A stretch of DNA of 10,018 nucleotides from Bacillota bacterium. GTDB taxonomy: Bacteria; Bacillota; Clostridia; Lachnospirales; Cellulosilyticaceae. The notes beneath the pieces are model-generated. The model had not been told where the DNA came from. It saw only the letters and a list, made by a program, of their open reading frames with translations, and made no database searches. Made by a program: the position numbers and the translations under genes. The stretch lies in contig JAEZKI010000281.1 of NCBI GenBank assembly GCA_023415525.1, positions 1-10,018 of the forward strand, written 5' to 3'. Positions 5,032-10,018 of the stretch are shown piece by piece. Within the stretch, counting starts at the first letter, position 1; the number at the start of each line of letters is the position of its first letter.

Positions 5032-5952
5032 ATGCTACACAATAAAGATTTACTGGGTATAAGAGGATTAGAGAGGCAAGAAATCATGAGTTTGTTAGAG
5101 CTTGCTAAAGAAATGAAACCCATTGTTACAGGCGAAAAAAATAAATTAGAGCTTTTAAAGAATCAAAGTATGATTACTCTTTTTTATGAAAATAGTACCC
5201 GTACACGTACAGCTTTTAATATGGCTGGCCTTTACCTAGGCGCTCATGTAGTCGACTTAGGAATTGCCACAAGTAGTGTACAAAAAGGAGAAACACTAGT
5301 GGACACGGGCATTACCTTAGACCGGATGGGAATCGAGTATATGATTATCCGTCACAGTATGAGTGGTGCGGCACATCTTTTAGCTAAAAATGTAAAGGCC
5401 TCTGTTATTAATGCAGGAGACGGAGCTAACGAACATCCCACTCAAGCACTCCTTGATCTTTATACCATTTATGAGAAAAAAGGGGGCTTCAAGGGCTTAA
5501 GGGTAACGATTGTAGGGGATATTGCTCATAGCCGTGTGGCACGTTCTAATGTTTTTGCCTTAACCACATTAGGAGCAGAAGTCACTTTAGCAGGTCCTGG
5601 TACCTTAACTGCTAAGAGTATGGAGAGTCTAGGTTGTAAGGTGACCAATGATATAGAAGAAGCCATAAGCGGAGCTGACGTGGTCATGGGCTTAAGGATT
5701 CAACTTGAAAGACAAAAGGGTGGCTTATTCCCTAATCTCAGAGAGTACAGTCAACTTTATGGTTTAGATGAAGAACGTTTTAGAGGGGCACAAAAAGATG
5801 CCATCTTAATGCATCCTGCCCCTGTTAATCGAGGTATTGAACTGATGCCTGAGCTAATTGACAGTGGGGTATCTGTTATTGATGAACAAGTAACCAATGG
5901 TGTAGCCATTCGTATGGCCATCTTAGCACAATTACATGAAGGGAGAAAATAG
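5032..5952 (+). CDS. pyrB: Aspartate carbamoyltransferase, catalytic chain
   Basis: Joins carbamoyl phosphate and L-aspartate to carbamoyl aspartate, the committed step of pyrimidine synthesis; a cytosolic trimer. It has 306 residues, normal for the catalytic chain. The carbamoyl phosphate site S55-T-R-T-R-T60 lies in FYENSTRTRTAF, the loop S81-S-V-Q-K85-G-E is present, and R107-H-S109 follows. H135-P-T-Q138 is in NEHPTQALLDL, R168 in GDIAHSRVARSN, and the aspartate-binding segments are LRIQLER (221-227) and MHPAPVNRGIE (260-270). This separates it from ornithine carbamoyltransferase. No pyrI regulatory-chain gene follows; pyrC begins 2 bases after the stop. Without a neighbouring PyrI, control is probably at the level of the leader attenuator rather than allosteric, though pyrI could lie elsewhere. 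Confidence 0.98.
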   Translation: MLHNKDLLGIRGLERQEIMSLLELAKEMKPIVTGEKNKLELLKNQSMITLFYENSTRTRTAFNMAGLYLGAHVVDLGIATSSVQKGETLVDTGITLDRMGIEYMIIRHSMSGAAHLLAKNVKASVINAGDGANEHPTQALLDLYTIYEKKGGFKGLRVTIVGDIAHSRVARSNVFALTTLGAEVTLAGPGTLTAKSMESLGCKVTNDIEEAISGADVVMGLRIQLERQKGGLFPNLREYSQLYGLDEERFRGAQKDAILMHPAPVNRGIELMPELIDSGVSVIDEQVTNGVAIRMAILAQLHEGRK

Positions 5953-5954
5953 CC

Positions 5955-7229
5955 ATGAGATTATGCATTCAAGGAGGATTAGTGATTAATCCTAAAACAA
6001 AACAAGAAGAAGTGACCTCTGTATGGATTGAAGATGGAAAGGTTGTAGCCTTTGGTGAGTTCCAAGGTAAGGAAGCAGATCAAATCATTGACGCTACAGA
6101 TAAATGGGTAGTTCCTGGTCTTATCGATATGCATGTACATTTTAGAGCACCAGGCTTTGAGCATAAAGAAGATATAGAAAGTGGAGCCAGAGCTGCAGCA
6201 AGAGGAGGGTTTACCACCGTTTGCTGTATGCCCAATACATCGCCGGTTATTGATAATGAGTGTGTAGTGGAATATATTCATGCCATGGCAGCTAAAGCCA
6301 ATGGCGTGCATGTCCTTCCTATTGGAGCCATTACAAAGGGACAACAAGGGGAAGAACTGGCGGATATCGGTAAGATGGTAGAACACGGCATTTGTGCCAT
6401 CAGTGAGGATGGTAAGACAGTGGCTGATGCAGGTCTAATGAAAAAAGCCATGCTCTACACCAGACCTTTTCAGCTCCCTATCCTTTCTCATACGGAGGAG
6501 AGAACCTTAACAGGTGGTTCTATGAATGCAGGAGAAAATGCCCAGCTCTTTGGGATTAAAGGTATTCCAAGAGAAGCAGAAGAGCTGATTGTAGCCAGAG
6601 ATATGCTCTTAGCTAAATATACAGGAGCCAAGCTTCACTTGTGTCACATCAGTACCAAGGGAAGTATCGAGCTCATTCGCTTTGCAAAGGCACAAGGAAT
6701 AAATGTCACAGCTGAAACAGCTCCTCATTATTTTACCTTAGATGATAGCCTTTTAGGGGATTACGATGCCAACAAAAAAATGAGTCCTCCTCTTCGTACC
6801 AAGGAAGATGTAGCGGCCATGAAGCTAGCCCTTCAAGAAGGAGTTATCGATGTCATTGCCACAGACCATGCCCCTCATCATTATGATGAAAAAAATGTAG
6901 AATTTGATCGAGCGCCCTTTGGCATTGTTGGTTTAGAGACGAGCTTTGCACTAAGCTACACCCATCTTGTAAAAGCAGGATACTTAACGAAGATGCAACT
7001 CATTGAAAAAATGAGTACAAAGCCTGCAGAAATCCTCGAACTAGATAAAGGCAGCATAGAAATTGGAAAGGCAGCGGATGTAACGATTATTGACCCTAAG
7101 AAGACTTATAAAATTGACCCAGCTGCTTTTGTAGGAAAGTCAAAGAATACCCCTTTTGGTGGTATGGAAGTGACAGGGGACATCTGTTACACTTTAGTAG
7201 ATGGCAAAATCATTTATCAAAATCTATAA
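5955..7229 (+). CDS. pyrC: Dihydroorotase, class I
   Basis: Cyclises carbamoyl aspartate to dihydroorotate; a cytosolic zinc amidohydrolase. It has 424 residues, as for the long class I enzymes of Bacillus (about 428), not the roughly 350-residue class II form of E. coli. Metal and active-site residues fall in register with the Bacillus enzyme: H60 and H62 in DMHVHFRAPG, D152 in AISEDGKTV, H179 in ILSHTEE, H231 in LHLCHIST and D304 in ATDHAPHHY. RGGFTTVCCMPNTSPV (83-98) is the family signature. The ATG at 5955 follows the pyrB stop by 2 bases, with GGGAG (5941-5945) as ribosome binding site, so the two genes are surely co-transcribed and probably translationally coupled. A 112-base gap then separates it from pyrF. 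Confidence 0.97.
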   Translation: MRLCIQGGLVINPKTKQEEVTSVWIEDGKVVAFGEFQGKEADQIIDATDKWVVPGLIDMHVHFRAPGFEHKEDIESGARAAARGGFTTVCCMPNTSPVIDNECVVEYIHAMAAKANGVHVLPIGAITKGQQGEELADIGKMVEHGICAISEDGKTVADAGLMKKAMLYTRPFQLPILSHTEERTLTGGSMNAGENAQLFGIKGIPREAEELIVARDMLLAKYTGAKLHLCHISTKGSIELIRFAKAQGINVTAETAPHYFTLDDSLLGDYDANKKMSPPLRTKEDVAAMKLALQEGVIDVIATDHAPHHYDEKNVEFDRAPFGIVGLETSFALSYTHLVKAGYLTKMQLIEKMSTKPAEILELDKGSIEIGKAADVTIIDPKKTYKIDPAAFVGKSKNTPFGGMEVTGDICYTLVDGKIIYQNL

Positions 7230-7246
7230 AAGATTGTAGTATTTAG

Positions 7247-7275
7247 TTCACAAAATGAGAAAAATAGGATAGTAT
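7247..7275 (+). promoter_or_regulatory. Possible internal promoter before pyrF
   Basis: TTCACA (7247-7252), a 17-base spacer and TAGTAT (7270-7275) lie in the gap between pyrC and pyrF. The -35 has one mismatch to consensus and the -10 has two. No strong terminator hairpin or PyrR-like loop is visible in this gap. A promoter here would drive pyrF-carA-carB independently of the attenuator. Confidence 0.4.
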
Positions 7276-7341
7276 ATTTATAAGGATATTTGAATAAAAA
7301 TTCATTTTAAAACAGCGTCTATAAGAAAGGGAGATTTAGAG

Positions 7342-8256
7342 ATGATTGATCAATTAATAAATAAAATTAAAGAGACACAAAACCCAACGGTTGTAGGTTT
7401 AGATCCTACTTATGCCATGATTCCTTCCTTTATAAAAAATGAGATGTTAGAAACCTATGGCAAAACACCTAAGGCCGTAGCAGAAATGTTTTTACGTTTT
7501 AATAAAGCCATTATAGATGAGGTCTATGGCCTTATTCCAGCTGTCAAACCTCAAGTAGCCATGTATGAACTCTATGGATTAGAAGGTTTAAAAGCTTATA
7601 TCCAGACCATTGCCTACGCTAAGGCCAAAGGACTTATTGTCATAGGAGATGTGAAACGTGGCGATATTGCTTCTACAGCAGCAGCTTATGCAGGTCATAT
7701 TGCAGGTGTAGAAATAGAAGGTGTACACATGGACCTTTGGCAAGAAGATGCAGTAACCCTCAATCCTTATATGGGCTTTGATGGGGTGGAACCTTTTATC
7801 AAAGCATGTAATGACTATCATAGAGGTCTCTTTATTCTTGTAAAAACCAGTAACCCTAGTGGAAAAGAGCTTCAAGACCTATTGGTAGATGGTGTACCTC
7901 TTTATGATAAAACGGCAGACTTAGTCAGTAAATGGGGCGAACTAGCTATGGGAACAATGGGCTACAGTGAAATCGGGGCTGTTGTAGGTGCTACTTATAA
8001 AGAACAAGGCATAGAGCTTAGAAAAAGAATGCCACACACCTTCTTCCTTGTACCAGGTTATGGGGCACAAGGTGGTAAGGCAGAAGATTTAAAAGACTAC
8101 TTTGATAAAGACGGCACAGGCATTATTGTAAACTCTTCACGAGGCATTATAGCGGCTTATCAGAGCGATAAAGAAAGTGATGAAAAGGATTTTGCACAGG
8201 CTTCTAAACGTGCTGTTTTGGCTATGAAAGCTGATTTACAAGGGGTGATGGGATAA
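7342..8256 (+). CDS. pyrF: Orotidine 5'-phosphate decarboxylase, long form
   Basis: Decarboxylates OMP to UMP, the last step of UMP synthesis. It has 304 residues, which fits the longer PyrF subfamily seen in Clostridia, mycobacteria and myxobacteria rather than the roughly 240-residue Bacillus form. The catalytic D103-x-K105-x-x-D108-I motif lies in IGDVKRGDIAST. The barrel segments are VVGLDPTYAMIP (17-28), VKPQVAMYELYG (68-79), LVKTSNPSGKELQDL, GAVVGAT and the phosphate-binding LVPGYGAQGG. The ATG at 7342 follows AAAGGGAG (7326-7333) by 8 bases. Its TAA stop overlaps the carA ATG by one base. Placing pyrF ahead of carAB differs from the B. subtilis order, where pyrF is near the operon end. 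Confidence 0.96.
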   Translation: MIDQLINKIKETQNPTVVGLDPTYAMIPSFIKNEMLETYGKTPKAVAEMFLRFNKAIIDEVYGLIPAVKPQVAMYELYGLEGLKAYIQTIAYAKAKGLIVIGDVKRGDIASTAAAYAGHIAGVEIEGVHMDLWQEDAVTLNPYMGFDGVEPFIKACNDYHRGLFILVKTSNPSGKELQDLLVDGVPLYDKTADLVSKWGELAMGTMGYSEIGAVVGATYKEQGIELRKRMPHTFFLVPGYGAQGGKAEDLKDYFDKDGTGIIVNSSRGIIAAYQSDKESDEKDFAQASKRAVLAMKADLQGVMG

Positions 8257-9323
8257 TGAAAGCACAGCTCATATTAGAAAATGGAATGGTTTTTGAAGGG
8301 AAAGCCTTTGGCTACTTAAAAGAAACCATTGGAGAAATCGTATTTAATACAGGAATGACAGGCTATCAAGAAATTCTTACAGACCCTTCTTATTATGGAC
8401 AAATGGTCGTGATGACCTATCCGCTTATTGGGAATTATGGTATTAATCTAGAGGATATGGAAAGCAGTAAATCCCATGTAAGAGCTTTAATTGTAAGAGA
8501 AAAAAGTGATTACCCTAATAATTTTAGATGTGAATTAACCTTAGATGGCTACTTGAAGTCACAAAAGGTGATTGGTCTTGAAGCTATTGATACAAGGGCT
8601 TTAACCAGGGTTTTAAGAGAGCATGGAACCATGCGTGCCATTATTGCCGTGAGAGAGCTAACACCTAGCCAAATTAAGCTTAAAATAGATACTTTTAGTA
8701 ATCAAATGGCGGTTTCAGAAGTGACTACAAAAGCGCCTTATACTATTTCAGGAGAAAAGACCCATATAGCAGTCATCGACTGTGGCATAAAAAGTAATAT
8801 TCTCCGCTCTTTTGAAGCAAAAGGCTGTCAGTTATCTGTTTTCCCAGCTTCTGCATCAGCAGAAGAGATTTTAAACGTCAACCCTGATGGTATTTTCCTT
8901 TCAAATGGCCCAGCAGACCCTAAGGATGTACCTGAAACAGTAGCTACAGTACGGGCATTAGTAGGTAAAAAACCCATTACAGCTATTTGCCTGGGGCATC
9001 AACTTTTATGCCTAGCCCTGGGTGGGAATACAGCAAAGTTAAAGTTTGGTCATCATGGTTGTAATCATCCCGTCAAAGATTTTATTACCAACCGGGTGTA
9101 TATTACATCTCAAAACCATAACTACTATGTAGAAAAACTTCCAGAGGGAGCTGTAGTGACTCATACCAATATGAATGACCAAACAGTAGAAGGAATGTAT
9201 TTTAAAGATTTAAATATTTATAGTGTGCAGTTCCACCCTGAAGCTTGCCCAGGTCCTACAGATACTGCCCATATTTTTGATGAGTTTATTACAGTCATGC
9301 AAGGAGGAAAATTAAATGCCTAG
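8256..9323 (+). CDS. carA: Carbamoyl phosphate synthetase, small (glutaminase) subunit
   Basis: Hydrolyses glutamine and passes ammonia to the large subunit for carbamoyl phosphate, used for pyrimidines and arginine. It has 355 residues, near the usual 360-380. The N-terminal domain signature is [20 protein letters not shown] (30-49). The C-terminal class I glutamine amidotransferase domain has the nucleophile C245 in AICLGHQLL and the H327/E329 pair in [22 protein letters not shown] (263-273) and TSQNHNY are also typical. The start overlaps the pyrF stop as TAATG (8254-8258), and its stop lies 8 bases inside carB, so the three genes are probably translationally coupled and made in matched amounts. 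Alternative names are pyrAA or pyrA1; the sequence cannot say whether a second, arginine-specific enzyme exists. Confidence 0.97.
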   Translation: MKAQLILENGMVFEGKAFGYLKETIGEIVFNTGMTGYQEILTDPSYYGQMVVMTYPLIGNYGINLEDMESSKSHVRALIVREKSDYPNNFRCELTLDGYLKSQKVIGLEAIDTRALTRVLREHGTMRAIIAVRELTPSQIKLKIDTFSNQMAVSEVTTKAPYTISGEKTHIAVIDCGIKSNILRSFEAKGCQLSVFPASASAEEILNVNPDGIFLSNGPADPKDVPETVATVRALVGKKPITAICLGHQLLCLALGGNTAKLKFGHHGCNHPVKDFITNRVYITSQNHNYYVEKLPEGAVVTHTNMNDQTVEGMYFKDLNIYSVQFHPEACPGPTDTAHIFDEFITVMQGGKLNA

Positions 9324-10018
9324 AGACAGTCGTATTAAGAAAGTATTAGTCATTGGTTCTGGCCCCATCGTTATTGGTCAGGCTGCTGAGTTTGACTATT
9401 CAGGAACGCAAGCATGTCAAGCTATTCGTGAAGAAGGTATTGAAGTTGTCCTTGTCAATAGTAACCCAGCTACGATTATGACAGACCAAGAGATTGCCGA
9501 TAAAATTTATATTGAACCTCTCACATTGGAATTCCTTGAAAAGGTTATTGCCAAAGAAAAGCCAGACAGCTTATTGGCTGGTGTGGGTGGGCAGACCGCT
9601 TTAAACTTAGCTGTAGAGCTTCATGATAAAGGGATTTTAGAAAAATATAATGTTCGGGTGATAGGTACTCAGATTTCAGCCATTAAAGAAGGAGAAGACC
9701 GTGAATTATTTCGCTCCCTTATGGCTCGTATCAAGCAACCTGTGATTGAAAGTGAAATTGTAGAAACAGTAGAAGCTGCGGTGATTTTCTCGCGTAAGAT
9801 TGGTTACCCTGTAGTGGTGAGACCTGCTTATACCTTAGGAGGAACAGGAGGAGGTATTGCTGAGACAGAAGAAGAACTAAGAGAAATCTGTGCCAGTGGA
9901 CTCCATCTTTCCCGTGTTCATCAGGTGCTCATTGAAAAATGTATCAAAGGTTGGAAGGAAATCGAATATGAGGTGATGCGTGATAATTATGGTACAGCCA
10001 TCACCGTATGTAATATGG
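9316..10018 (+). CDS. carB: Carbamoyl phosphate synthetase, large subunit, N-terminal part (cut by window edge)
   Basis: ATP-dependent synthesis of carbamoyl phosphate from bicarbonate and ammonia. Only the first 234 codons are present, out of roughly 1060-1070 in the family. The N-terminal half begins with [26 protein letters not shown] (8-33), followed by [12 protein letters not shown] (46-57) and GVGGQTALN (89-97). The start of the first ATP-grasp domain is EDRELF (127-132) and the glycine-rich loop [14 protein letters not shown] (167-180). The ATG at 9316 follows AAGGAGG (9301-9307) by 8 bases, a strong site lying within the end of carA. The frame stays open to the right edge. Confidence 0.97.
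   Translation, partial: MPRDSRIKKVLVIGSGPIVIGQAAEFDYSGTQACQAIREEGIEVVLVNSNPATIMTDQEIADKIYIEPLTLEFLEKVIAKEKPDSLLAGVGGQTALNLAVELHDKGILEKYNVRVIGTQISAIKEGEDRELFRSLMARIKQPVIESEIVETVEAAVIFSRKIGYPVVVRPAYTLGGTGGGIAETEEELREICASGLHLSRVHQVLIEKCIKGWKEIEYEVMRDNYGTAITVCNM

Noticed and set aside
5979..6386. 135-codon minus-strand frame inside pyrC
   Set aside because: Shadow of pyrC, with no family resemblance.
7284..7320. Second attenuator in the pyrC-pyrF gap
   Set aside because: Only a weak GAAT/ATTC pairing with no GC-rich stem or clean T tract, and no PyrR-like hexaloop.
7588..7875. 95-codon minus-strand frame inside pyrF
   Set aside because: Shadow of pyrF, with no family resemblance.

Overview
The window looks like chromosomal DNA of a low-GC Firmicute, most likely a member of the Clostridia. 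The signs are AT-rich intergenic DNA, strong AAAGGAG-type ribosome binding sites, TTGACA/TATAAT-type promoters, a class I dihydroorotase, a long-form OMP decarboxylase, and an M55 D-aminopeptidase next to an M3B oligopeptidase. No mobile element, CRISPR array, rRNA or tRNA was seen. Genus and species cannot be read from the sequence alone.

Layout. The left end, on the minus strand, carries the 5' part of an adenine deaminase gene (ade, cut by the window edge). Upstream of it is the oligoendopeptidase F gene (pepF). A divergent promoter region (about 2235-2386) separates pepF from rightward genes: a DppA-like D-aminopeptidase closed by a clear terminator, a small histidine-phosphatase (phosphoglycerate mutase superfamily) gene, and a gene for a strikingly divergent thymidine kinase-like protein. 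From 4713 to the right edge lies a de novo pyrimidine operon: promoter, long regulated leader, pyrB, pyrC, a 112-base gap, pyrF, carA and the start of carB (cut by the edge). These encode the carbamoyl phosphate synthetase, aspartate transcarbamylase, dihydroorotase and OMP decarboxylase steps of UMP synthesis. Dihydroorotate dehydrogenase and orotate phosphoribosyltransferase are not in the window.

The most interesting part is the pyr leader (about 4747-5031). It joins three elements usually met separately. The first is a hairpin that matches the PyrR-binding loop (CAGAGA hexaloop, 5-bp upper stem, 5'-side bulge, 5-bp lower stem). The second is a 51-codon leader ORF whose Shine-Dalgarno sequence is partly buried in that hairpin's lower stem. 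The third is a perfect 20-bp terminator hairpin that begins right after a T-rich tract and contains the ORF's stop codon. The geometry resembles the E. coli pyrL-pyrBI attenuator, in which leader translation prevents termination, but here a PyrR site could switch leader translation. This suggests, by inference, a hybrid PyrR/leader-peptide attenuator.

The second notable item is the thymidine kinase-like protein just upstream of this leader. It keeps the fold's landmarks, but the Walker A glycine before the lysine is serine and all four expected zinc-ligand positions of the lasso domain are non-ligand or atypical residues.
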